A stretch of DNA of 64,000 nucleotides from Thiomicrorhabdus sp. GTDB lineage: Bacteria; Pseudomonadota; Gammaproteobacteria; Thiomicrospirales; Thiomicrospiraceae. The translations under genes and the position numbers were made by a program. Positions 27,362 to 33,976 of the stretch are shown piece by piece. Within the stretch, counting starts at the first letter, position 1, and each line of letters starts with the position of its first letter. The notes below the pieces were generated by a model, which saw nothing but the letters and a program-made list of their open reading frames with translations, ran no database searches and was not told the origin of the DNA. The DNA lies in contig NZ_OY782564.1 of assembly GCF_963677875.1 (NCBI RefSeq), forward strand, positions 248,001 to 312,000, in the 5' to 3' direction.

Positions 27362-29240
27362 TTGCAACCACCTTAATTGCTCCATCAAAAGCATCTTCAA
27401 CATTAACTTTAATGTTGTATCTTTGGCCAGCCTCAACAGCCATATTGATTCGACCGCCAGTGACTTCTCCTAAATCTGTTTGAACAACTGAAATAAAATA
27501 GTCCTGATCATCACCGCACTCAAAAATAGACAAACATATTTCGCCAGAATAGTTAGGAGTAAAAGCCAAAGATCTTTGACCAGTAGGCAAAATAACAGAC
27601 CTTATGTTTTTAATTGAAATACTTTTCCTAGCTTCTCCACCAGAAGTTCCATTAACTCCATTTTCACCATTGCCACCACCTGAAGAACCTTCATTACCTC
27701 CATTATCTGATAAAGGCCCGCCTCCATTCTGAGAATCGCCGTCACCAGTAGATGTCACTGAACCATTTAACTTAGATTGTGACATAGTGACTTTAATTGG
27801 CCTTGGCTTCCAAACAACATTTCCAAAAGGATTGATCTCTTTCTCAGAATTCACGCTATTTTCATTATCTTCATAACCAAAGAACTCTTTAAGCTCATCA
27901 ACACTGGTTACCTCGGATGAGGGTTCTTTTGCCAATTTCTGTAAAACACCTCGAACCCATTTAGCAATATCATTCAAGGCCTTATTGCCTTTTGCTTTCA
28001 TTTCCTGGGTATCCAATCTCTCCGGCTCAAAACTATCATGCCTAGGAGGCTCCATAGAGCGTAAAAGCTCATTTCCAGTTGGATCCGTACATTCAAAAAC
28101 TGCTACAAAATCCTTAAAACCAGAAAATCTCATCAAACCTCTAAGTTGTTCGGTTATAAACATCCCATTTCTCAAGGCACAAACCTTACTTGGTAAGCTT
28201 TCATCCACCAAAACTCTCAGTTCGCAATGGCCAAGAATCTTATTTTGAGTACTTTCACAAAAAGCGATATTGCTATTAAGTGCTTCTAGATAATATTTCC
28301 TACTAGAAAATCTTTCTAATCCATCTCCAGATTTTTCAACCGCATCAATTATGGATTGGTTTTCAAATAAATCAGCAAGAGAAGAGCCATCTAACCTATA
28401 CTTTTCATTAACATTGACAATAAGTTCATCTTTATTGATAGCACCAAAAAAGTTTTCAGCTATTGACGCTGCCAAAAGCTCTTCCCAATGTTTATTTGAG
28501 TCATCAAAAGCCAATACAACAAGCTTTGTTCCTGATGAAAAATCAGAAGAAGTAGACCTCACTAATACTTCTGATAAGGTTTTATCAAAGCCCTTTACTG
28601 GCATACACTTATCTTTTAACCCCCAGTAGCCGATAGCCTGTCTTCTTTTACCTTCTTTTTCATGAGACATTAGTAAAGACTTCGCCTGAGTTAACTGCTC
28701 TTTATTATTTTCCTCGTCCTCATATATAGTAGAAACAAATATAGTTCTTATTTGAGATACCGCATAAGGTGCGAACTTTCCTATCCCATAGGATCCTCCT
28801 GCGGTATCGTTCAATTTTTTACTCTGTCCCCTAGCTTTCATAAAAGCATAATAAGGCGTTCCATTTTGTGCAGGACCTTTCATTCCTGTAGTGTTATAGT
28901 CTGATATTTCCAAAACTTTAACGCTGTTCTTGGATAGCTGATTCAAAGCATTTTCAAAGAATGTTTTTGCTTTATCGCTTTCAAACTCTGATGCCTCTAA
29001 ACAACTTTCAATATTTGCTTTCAACTCATTAATATTGGGGATATCATTAGTGGCTATAGACTTAAGAAGAATATCAACTTTTACAATAGAACCAGACAAT
29101 CCAGCATCCATGGCATTCTGAATAACTTCTCTAGCAAGATTAGAAAGAGGATCGCCTCTAAAATGTTCAATTCCTGAATCATTAAAACCATCCCACTGAT
29201 CCGCTTCATCAACGGGATGCAACCAGCCAATTTCACTCAT
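27351..29240 (-). CDS. GHKL (MutL/MORC/HSP90-like) ATPase of the island operon
   Basis: The 629-residue protein has a Bergerat ATP fold. The N box is LAREVIQNAMDAG (residues 35-47), with Asn42 and Asp45. The G1 box holds Asp114 in EISDYNTTGMKG, and the G2 box is GGSYGIGKF (148-156). A second alpha/beta domain, comparable with the S5 fold of MutL/MORC, extends to about residue 440. A Gly/Asn/Ser-rich linker lies at 500-536, and a beta-rich C-terminal domain follows. ATPases of this class occur in R-M-like loci and are thought to be DNA-clamping motors. The start overlaps the methyltransferase stop by ATGA. No helicase or nuclease motif is present. Confidence 0.85.
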   Translation of the reverse strand: MSEIGWLHPVDEADQWDGFNDSGIEHFRGDPLSNLAREVIQNAMDAGLSGSIVKVDILLKSIATNDIPNINELKANIESCLEASEFESDKAKTFFENALNQLSKNSVKVLEISDYNTTGMKGPAQNGTPYYAFMKARGQSKKLNDTAGGSYGIGKFAPYAVSQIRTIFVSTIYEDEENNKEQLTQAKSLLMSHEKEGKRRQAIGYWGLKDKCMPVKGFDKTLSEVLVRSTSSDFSSGTKLVVLAFDDSNKHWEELLAASIAENFFGAINKDELIVNVNEKYRLDGSSLADLFENQSIIDAVEKSGDGLERFSSRKYYLEALNSNIAFCESTQNKILGHCELRVLVDESLPSKVCALRNGMFITEQLRGLMRFSGFKDFVAVFECTDPTGNELLRSMEPPRHDSFEPERLDTQEMKAKGNKALNDIAKWVRGVLQKLAKEPSSEVTSVDELKEFFGYEDNENSVNSEKEINPFGNVVWKPRPIKVTMSQSKLNGSVTSTGDGDSQNGGGPLSDNGGNEGSSGGGNGENGVNGTSGGEARKSISIKNIRSVILPTGQRSLAFTPNYSGEICLSIFECGDDQDYFISVVQTDLGEVTGGRINMAVEAGQRYNIKVNVEDAFDGAIKVVANEV

Positions 29241-30256
29241 TTCTTCCTATCCTCCAAAACCTTACTTTTGATCTTTTCAGCTAACAATCTGGCAATTGGG
29301 ACACTAACAGAATTCCCTACTTGCATATATCTCTTTGACTTAGAAACATCATCAGGAAACCTAAACCAGTCAGGAAACCCCTGAATCAATAAACACTCAT
29401 ATTCAGTCAACTTTCTCAAGCCTCTCTGATCATGAATGAAAGGCACATTATGCCCACCAGCCCCCATGTTAGCCGTTAGCGTTGGGCATACGTTCCTATC
29501 TTTTACCCTCACTAAATACTTTCTTAACTGGTAAATGCATGAAGTATCTTCAACCTCATTCGATATCATCTTATGATAACGGTTGTTCTCATCTAGGTAA
29601 TAAGACTTATCATCTAGTTCATTAGTAAAATTAACATAATCAGATAAGTTTTTTGCAGAATTTGTAGTTTGATGCGGGAACTCAAATTTTCCACTTTTAA
29701 AACGCTCTCTTAAAAATGCCACTAAAAACAAACGGTTTCTTTTTTGTGGCAAATTAGTTAATTCGTATGTATCTAGTTCTTGTGCATTTGAATCTCTAAA
29801 CCAATAACCTGCACGTTGTAGCTCTTTTTTAACTTCAAAAAACCAGCGTCCATCATCTCCATTCTTCAAGTTAGGTGAATTCTCTAAGACGATTACCGAA
29901 GGTTTTTTATTTTCAAATTCATTTAAAATTCGAATTATTTCAAAAAATAACTTTCCCCTTTCATCATTGAACCCCTGCCTTTTTCCAGCAATTGAAAAGC
30001 TCTGACATGGAAAACCAGCATGTAAAATATCAACAGGCTCAAGACCATCCTTAACAACTCCAACCTTTTTAATATCCGCTGGTCTGCCATCGTGGCACAC
30101 AACCCTTACATCCTTTAGGTTGTTTAAATACGTTTTTGTAGCATCTTCATCATTTTCAACAGCCCATACAGTCTTGATACCAACACTTTCAAAACCGAGA
30201 CAAAACCCTCCAATACCTGCAAATAATGCACCCGCAGTCAATTGAAACTCTTTCAA
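29237..30256 (-). CDS. DNA (cytosine-5-)methyltransferase, operon-linked
   Basis: The 339-residue protein has the C5-MTase motifs in order: I (ALFAGIGGFCLGF), IV with catalytic Cys84 (HAGFPCQSFSIAGKRQGF), VI (VLENSPNL, with Ser instead of the usual Val after ENx), VIII (LPQKRNRLFLVAF), IX (RKLTEYECLLIQGFP) and X (QVGNSVSVPIARLL). The target-recognition region lies at about residues 190-290 and contains TLTANMGAGGHNVPF. The specificity cannot be deduced. It is followed by the GHKL ATPase (4-base overlap) and preceded by a 75-codon gene after 21 bases. It therefore belongs to the putative defence operon. Confidence 0.94.
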   Translation of the reverse strand: MKEFQLTAGALFAGIGGFCLGFESVGIKTVWAVENDEDATKTYLNNLKDVRVVCHDGRPADIKKVGVVKDGLEPVDILHAGFPCQSFSIAGKRQGFNDERGKLFFEIIRILNEFENKKPSVIVLENSPNLKNGDDGRWFFEVKKELQRAGYWFRDSNAQELDTYELTNLPQKRNRLFLVAFLRERFKSGKFEFPHQTTNSAKNLSDYVNFTNELDDKSYYLDENNRYHKMISNEVEDTSCIYQLRKYLVRVKDRNVCPTLTANMGAGGHNVPFIHDQRGLRKLTEYECLLIQGFPDWFRFPDDVSKSKRYMQVGNSVSVPIARLLAEKIKSKVLEDRKK

Positions 30257-30277
30257 CAGAACACCTTTTTGTCGATC

Positions 30278-30505
30278 TTATAATTTAAAGTCTTTACTAC
30301 TATCAGATTTTTTGGCATTGAATTTACTCTTTACTTCATCTAACTCGCTTTGTAGCGCCTTGATAATTTTGTTCACTTGGACATCATCAAATTCATAGTT
30401 GTTTTTGTTTGCCAAATTTCCAATCAACCTCAAATCTTTAATTGTTCGATTAACACGATTTGTTGCCAATTCTATGAATTTAGCTCTCTTATCTTTTATT
30501 GCCAT
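30278..30505 (-). CDS. Small helical protein, first gene of the island operon
   Basis: The 75-residue protein is rich in Lys and helical throughout: RAKFIELATNRVNRTIKDLR, then LIGNLANKNNYEFDDVQVNK, and a coiled-coil-like end (IIKALQSELDEVKSKF). Small proteins with this RLIGNLxNKxNYEF pattern recur beside DNA methyltransferases and defence genes, as I recall, but have no assigned function. It is not an obvious C-protein helix-turn-helix. It lies 21 bases upstream of the methyltransferase and shares the 200-base AT-rich divergent promoter region with the second methyltransferase. Confidence 0.65.
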   Translation of the reverse strand: MAIKDKRAKFIELATNRVNRTIKDLRLIGNLANKNNYEFDDVQVNKIIKALQSELDEVKSKFNAKKSDSSKDFKL

Positions 30506-30673
30506 AAAATACCTGCTAATACATAACTATCTATAAGATATACAAAAAATAAAATAATATAAATACATTTATCAAATATAGTATACATTTATTAAAAAAA
30601 TAAATATTAAACGCAAATATATTACATATATAAAAAATAAAAAATATATAAATGGAGGCCTAAAAATAAAAAA

Positions 30674-30701
30674 TTGAAAAAAAATTTTTTCGTGATATGC
30701 T
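30674..30701 (+). promoter_or_regulatory. Promoter giving a probable leaderless methyltransferase mRNA
   Basis: TTGAAA at 30674-30679, a 16-base spacer, and an extended -10 element TG-A-TATGCT (TATGCT at 30696-30701) precede the methyltransferase ATG at 30708. With the start point 6-8 bases after the -10, transcription would begin at or next to the A of the ATG. No Shine-Dalgarno sequence is present. Upstream, 30541-30673 is nearly pure A/T apart from an isolated GGAGGCCT at 30654-30661. Confidence 0.6.
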
Positions 30702-30707
30702 GCGCAA

Positions 30708-31790
30708 ATGACTCAAGATAATGAATTAGCCGCTATTGATATTTTTTCTGGTGCTGGGGGGATGAGTGTTGGAGCAGCCCTTGCTGGAATTAATGTAAAA
30801 GTATCAATTGAGCTAGATAAACACGCCGCTGACACATATAAAGTCAACCACCCTAACACAAAAGTGTTACAAGCAGACATCTCCACAGTAAATCCTCTTG
30901 AACACATCGAAAAACACCCATTCATACTTTTTGGCGGACCTCCTTGCCAAGGTTTTTCACTTGCAAATACGAGAACAAGAAGTTTAGAAAATCCCAATAA
31001 TTGGATGTTCAAAGAGTACCTAAGATTTGTAGACACCTTAAAGCCTGAATGGTTTGTTTTTGAAAATGTCGAAGGCTTTGCATCTTTTAATAATGGAGAG
31101 TTTTCAAAGGATGTCAAAGACGAACTAAAACAACTGGGCTATACAATCTCTTCAAGAATATTAAATGCTTCTGATTATGGTGTACCGCAAAACCGTTTTA
31201 GATACTTCATCGTTGGGCATAAAATTAATTCCGGAGGCATTGAATTCGATTTCAATGCTTTGGAAATCAAGCCTTCAGTAAATGTTTATGATGCAATCTT
31301 TGATTTACCGTTATTAAAAAATGGACAGATGTCTGAGCAACTTAAATACAAATGTGAACCACAAAATGAGTATGCACAATTCCTAAGATCTGGTATGTCT
31401 CATTCAACTCAAAACTTTGTAAGTAAAAACAATGAAACCGTAATAGAAAGATACAAAGTTATCAAACAAGGGCAAAATTGGAAGGCTGCTAAAGAACAAG
31501 GGTTAATGACTACTTATACATCAACGCATAACACTCATAGCGGAATATACAAGAGACTCGAATATAAAGGCAAAGCTCCAACAATATCAAATTATAGAAA
31601 AAGCATGATTATTCACCCAACTCAACATAGAGGTCTTTCTTTGAGAGAAGCTGCTCGAATCCAAAGCTTTCCTGACTCCTATCAATTTATGGGGCCATTA
31701 TCATACATGCAACAACAAGTAGGTAATGCAGTACCACCTCTGCTTGCAAAGGCTATTTTTGAAAAAGTAGTTCTACTTTCGAAAAAATAA
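30708..31790 (+). CDS. DNA (cytosine-5-)methyltransferase, divergent second copy
   Basis: The 360-residue protein has motif I IDIFSGAGGMSVGAALAG, motif IV with catalytic Cys80 (FGGPPCQGFSLANTRTR), motif VI FENVEGF, motif VIII VPQNRFRYFIVG, motif IX LSLREAARIQSFPDSYQF and motif X QVGNAVPPLLAKAIF. The variable region at about residues 180-290 sets the target and is unlike that of the other methyltransferase, so the recognition sites probably differ. It is transcribed away from the operon from a likely leaderless promoter. It may protect the host chromosome early after island transfer. No restriction endonuclease gene is next to it. Confidence 0.94.
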   Translation: MTQDNELAAIDIFSGAGGMSVGAALAGINVKVSIELDKHAADTYKVNHPNTKVLQADISTVNPLEHIEKHPFILFGGPPCQGFSLANTRTRSLENPNNWMFKEYLRFVDTLKPEWFVFENVEGFASFNNGEFSKDVKDELKQLGYTISSRILNASDYGVPQNRFRYFIVGHKINSGGIEFDFNALEIKPSVNVYDAIFDLPLLKNGQMSEQLKYKCEPQNEYAQFLRSGMSHSTQNFVSKNNETVIERYKVIKQGQNWKAAKEQGLMTTYTSTHNTHSGIYKRLEYKGKAPTISNYRKSMIIHPTQHRGLSLREAARIQSFPDSYQFMGPLSYMQQQVGNAVPPLLAKAIFEKVVLLSKK

Positions 31791-31811
31791 TGGACTAGAT
31801 ATTTTTGCATT

Positions 31812-31877
31812 GAAACAATATGTTTCTTTGATTTATTTCATGGTTTACGATCAATGAAAAACCAGAAATAAATCAAA
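31812..31877. repeat. Two tandem hairpins downstream of the methyltransferase
   Basis: GAAACA-ATA-TGTTTC (31812-31826) is followed at once by a 19 bp stem with one bulged A (31827-31846 with 31859-31877, TTTGATTTATTTC... pairing with ...GAAATAAATCAAA) and a 12-base loop. There is no T-tract typical of an intrinsic terminator. It may protect or terminate the mRNA, or encode a small RNA. Confidence 0.5.
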
Positions 31878-31911
31878 CATTACTTGTCAAAAAGGCATTT
31901 TAATATACCTT

Positions 31912-32091
31912 TTAAAAATCAATTTTGAACTGGTTTTTATTAGAATAATCTTCGTCCAGCTGTTTCATTGTTAGCTCAATCTTTTTAATATCTAAGTTGA
32001 TTCTTGTTACAACAGATTTAAGCTGTTTTCTGTGTTCAGCCAGCAACTGTTTTTCTCTCTTGTACAGAAGGCTTTCAATACTATTTTTCAT
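31912..32091 (-). CDS. Small basic coiled-coil protein beside the insertion sequence
   Basis: The 59-residue frame begins MKNSIESLLYKREKQLLAEH and is helical and highly charged, with heptad-like Leu/Ile positions to the end (IKKIELTMKQLDEDY). A strong AGGAGGT six bases before the ATG at 32091 argues that it is translated. I recognise no family. It starts about 70 bases from the left end of the IS element, in a place where the distal part of the integrase or an adjacent gene may have been lost. Confidence 0.55.
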   Translation of the reverse strand: MKNSIESLLYKREKQLLAEHRKQLKSVVTRINLDIKKIELTMKQLDEDYSNKNQFKIDF

Positions 32092-32179
32092 ATTCACACC
32101 TCCTGTTTGCCAAGATATCGAAATTCACAAAAACTGCATCTTTCCCGGCAAATATCAGTCACTTGTAAACCTCCCGCTT

Positions 32180-33001
32180 TCAGTGACACTCTAATTTAGA
32201 GGTTTCCGGCGGGTTATATTTGGCCAAATATTCCCAAGGGGTCAAGTCTCCGAGAGAGTCATGTGGCCGTTCTTCGTTATATTCTCTTACCCAGTTGTCG
32301 GTGATTTCCCGCACTTCGTTCAGTGTCCTGAACAAGTACATATTCAGGATTTCATCTCGGTATGTCCGATTGAATCGTTCAACATAGGAGTTCTGTGTTG
32401 GCTTGCCTGGCTTGATGAATTCCAGTTGGATTTCATTGGTTTCGGCCCAATCTGCCAGTGCAGTTGAGATAAACTCAGGACCATTATCCATCCGAATCTT
32501 ATCCGGGTAACCTCGCCAAGCAGCAATGCGCTCCAACACCCTGGTCACTCGTAATGCTGGTAAACTAAGATCAATTTCAATGGCGAGTGCCTCGCGATTA
32601 AAATCGTCCACCACATTAAATGTTCTAAAGCGACGCCCGCATTGCAGGCTGTCGCTCATAAAATCGATTGACCAGCATCGGTTGGCCGCCAACGGCACAC
32701 TCAATGGTTCAGGATTGCGTGTTGGCAACCGCTTTTTGCCGCGTCGTCGCTTGTTCAGTTTAAGTTCACAGTACAGTCGGTAGACCCGTTTGTGATTCCA
32801 TACATAGCCTTGTCGCTTCATGACCTTGAATAGCTTGCCAAAGCCGTAAGCAGGATAGCGTTCTACCGTCTCTTGCAATGCCTGAATAACGCGCTCATCT
32901 TTGCGCTTGTCCGGTTGATAACGATAAACCGAGTCACTAATGCCAACAATGCGACAGGCTCGCCGAACGCTTGTCCCAAAGGCTTGTCTGGCATAATCCA
33001 C
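32180..33001 (-). CDS. IS3-family transposase OrfB (DDE integrase domain)
   Basis: The 273-residue product has a helix-turn-helix leader ([20 protein letters not shown]) and an rve-type DDE core. The first Asp is in [11 protein letters not shown], the second in [11 protein letters not shown] and the Glu in [13 protein letters not shown]. The tail [17 protein letters not shown] is typical of the family. It is probably made as an OrfAB fusion. A -1 slip on the A7G run near 33035 joins OrfA (EKK) to the frame reading [19 protein letters not shown]. The frame has no stop codons, so the transposase looks functional. Confidence 0.93.
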   Translation of the reverse strand: MDYARQAFGTSVRRACRIVGISDSVYRYQPDKRKDERVIQALQETVERYPAYGFGKLFKVMKRQGYVWNHKRVYRLYCELKLNKRRRGKKRLPTRNPEPLSVPLAANRCWSIDFMSDSLQCGRRFRTFNVVDDFNREALAIEIDLSLPALRVTRVLERIAAWRGYPDKIRMDNGPEFISTALADWAETNEIQLEFIKPGKPTQNSYVERFNRTYRDEILNMYLFRTLNEVREITDNWVREYNEERPHDSLGDLTPWEYLAKYNPPETSKLECH

Positions 33002-33024
33002 CAGCTCGCGTCGAATGGCTGGCT

Positions 33025-33291
33025 TTACAGCTTTTTTTCAACGATATCCTTGAGAATCTTGTGATCCAGACTGAGTTCGGCAAACATCTGTTTAAGACGA
33101 CGGTTCTCTTCTTCAAGTTCCTTGAGCCGTTTTACATCCGATATTTCCATGCCGCCGTACTTTGCCTTCCAGTTGTAGTACGTGGCATCCGAGATGCCAT
33201 AATCCCGACAGACCTCTTTAACCAGACGTCCAGCTTCGACTTCTTTGAGAATTTTGACAATCTGCGTTTCGCTAAAGCGTGACTTCTTCAT
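33025..33291 (-). CDS. IS3-family transposase OrfA (helix-turn-helix and leucine zipper)
   Basis: The 88-residue product begins [20 protein letters not shown] with a helix-turn-helix ([19 protein letters not shown]). A leucine-zipper-like [18 protein letters not shown] segment follows. It ends in IVEKKL just after the A7G slippery run used to enter orfB. The sequence is characteristic of the IS407 group of the IS3 family. OrfA binds the terminal repeats and modulates transposition. Confidence 0.93.
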   Translation of the reverse strand: MKKSRFSETQIVKILKEVEAGRLVKEVCRDYGISDATYYNWKAKYGGMEISDVKRLKELEEENRRLKQMFAELSLDHKILKDIVEKKL

Positions 33292-33365
33292 GTTGCTCTC
33301 CGTTTTGCTCAGTATAAGCCGGAGAACTCTAATTTAATATGCCACTATTTTAGGGGAGGCTTACA

Positions 33366-33631
33366 TGATGAAATGTCATCACTGGGAAATCGCCAATTTT
33401 GGGATTCTCAGCTTTGCCGTTTAAATCGACATATCTAAGACGCCAGGATTTTTTATTTTTAAGGCTTACGTGCATTTGCAAACCAGGAGCGACCTGAAAA
33501 CTCTTACCGTCTTTATGCTTAACTCCTAACAGTTCAATATCCAACGAAACTATCTTTGCATCAACATCTTGAACATCAAAGTTTATTGAGGCCTTTTGTA
33601 AATAAAATCCAAGAATATCGTGTAAATACAA
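33366..33631 (-). pseudogene. Island integrase fragment (tyrosine recombinase, N-terminal DUF4102-like part)
   Basis: About 88 codons remain, read from a TTG at 33631. The segment KSFQVAPGLQMHVSLKNKKS followed by WRLRYVDLNGKAENPKIGDF fits the N-terminal arm-binding domain of P4-type integrases (KxYxxxDGxGLYLxVxxxGxKxWRxRYRxxGKxxxxxLGxYP). The frame runs into the IS right end after FHH. The core-binding and catalytic domains with the R-H-R-Y residues are absent from the window, and no continuation is found on the other side of the IS. Position beside the tRNA fits an island integrase. The true start may be further inside. Confidence 0.75.
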
Positions 33632-33633
33632 AA

Positions 33634-33652
33634 TTATTTACAAAATATTTAC
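33634..33652. repeat. Island right-end repeat A (candidate integrase arm site)
   Basis: This 19-mer matches 23052-23070 with one difference, again with two ATTTAC hexamers 11 bases apart. An inverted copy, GTAAAT, lies at 33622. It is about 150 bases from the tRNA att core. Confidence 0.6.
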
Positions 33653-33752
33653 GAAAAAATCTGAAAAACGGATATTTTGGAGCTGATTTTCTTTGACTAG
33701 AAAATTGACGAAATTTTGAGAAACTGCTACAAAGCCCTATAAATAAGGGTTT

Positions 33753-33775
33753 ATATGAAATTATTGGAAATAAAA
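33753..33775. repeat. Island right-end repeat B
   Basis: This 23-mer matches 23134-23156 at 21 positions in the same orientation. It lies between the integrase remnant and the tRNA and overlaps the start of the terminator stem. Confidence 0.55.
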
Positions 33776-33800
33776 AAGCCTCGACAATGCGAGGCTTTTT
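33773..33800. terminator. Bidirectional terminator supplied by the island behind tRNA-Met
   Basis: The stem AAAAAGCCTCG / CGAGGCTTTTT with a 6-base loop lies 6 bases from the tRNA 3' end. It has A-tract and T-tract on the two sides and can act in both directions. It replaces the former tRNA terminator, now displaced to 22951. Confidence 0.85.
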
Positions 33801-33801
33801 A

Positions 33802-33821
33802 AAATATGGTGGCTACACCGA
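33802..33821. repeat. attL: tRNA-Met 3' end copy
   Basis: This is the intact-gene copy of the 20 bp direct repeat found at 22984-23003. It overlaps the last 15 bases of tRNA-Met (including CCA) and five bases downstream. Confidence 0.9.
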
Positions 33822-33883
33822 GATTCGAACTTGGGACCCCATCATTATGAGTGATGTGCTCTAACCAGCTGAGCTATGTAGCC
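33807..33883 (-). tRNA. tRNA-Met (anticodon CAT, elongator type)
   Basis: The 77-base cloverleaf begins GGCTACATAGCTCAGCTGG. The anticodon arm is CATCA-CTCATAA-TGATG, the T arm contains GTTCGAATC, and CCA is encoded. The acceptor stem GGCTACA pairs with TGTAGCC. The first pair G-C and the loop match the elongator methionine tRNA. It is the insertion site of the island, which rebuilt its 3' end exactly. Confidence 0.95.
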
Positions 33884-33976
33884 AAAAGAATAGCGCGTAT
33901 TATAGTGCGATTGGCGCGCTTGTCAAGGACATAATTTTAAAAAATGTCACTTTTATGACAAGCACTGAAACCAGGA

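Larger units (their letters stand above)
32164..33365 (-). mobile_element. IS3-family element (IS407-like group), about 1.2 kb
   Basis: Imperfect terminal inverted repeats start TGTAAACCTCCC (32164, left) and TGTAAGCCTCCC (complement of the right end at 33365). Similarity continues inward to a CTCTAATTTAGAG / AAATTAGAG region. The element carries orfA and orfB on the minus strand with a -1 frameshift signal. The flanking tetranucleotides CACT (left) and TGAT (right) differ, so no target duplication is seen. That is consistent with loss of adjacent DNA after insertion. The element cuts the island integrase gene. Confidence 0.85.
23004..33821. mobile_element. Genomic island inserted at tRNA-Met(CAT), about 10.8 kb
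   Basis: The block between the two 20 bp tRNA repeats is strikingly AT-rich compared with its flanks. It carries accessory genes only: Fic protein, a modification/defence-like operon, two C5 methyltransferases, an IS3-family element and an integrase fragment beside the tRNA. Two further repeat pairs lie just inside both ends (23052/33634, 19-mers with one mismatch; 23134/33753, 23-mers with two). It supplies a new terminator (33773-33800) behind the tRNA. The integrase is truncated, so self-excision is unlikely without help in trans. Confidence 0.88.

Noticed and set aside
24643..31790. BREX, DISARM, Dnd or a standard type II R-M system
   Set aside because: No PglZ, BrxC, DrmA/B helicase, Dnd/Ssp genes or identifiable restriction endonuclease is present. 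Only the C5 methyltransferases and a GHKL ATPase match parts of known systems.
31812..31877. Retron-like non-coding RNA suggested by the tandem hairpins
   Set aside because: No reverse transcriptase gene exists in the window, and the branching-G and inverted a1/a2 layout is not seen.
23437..32091. Toxin-antitoxin pair consisting of Fic and a small protein
   Set aside because: No FicA/PhD-type antitoxin is adjacent; the Fic protein carries its own inhibitory helix, and the small 59-codon gene is 7 kb away on the other strand.
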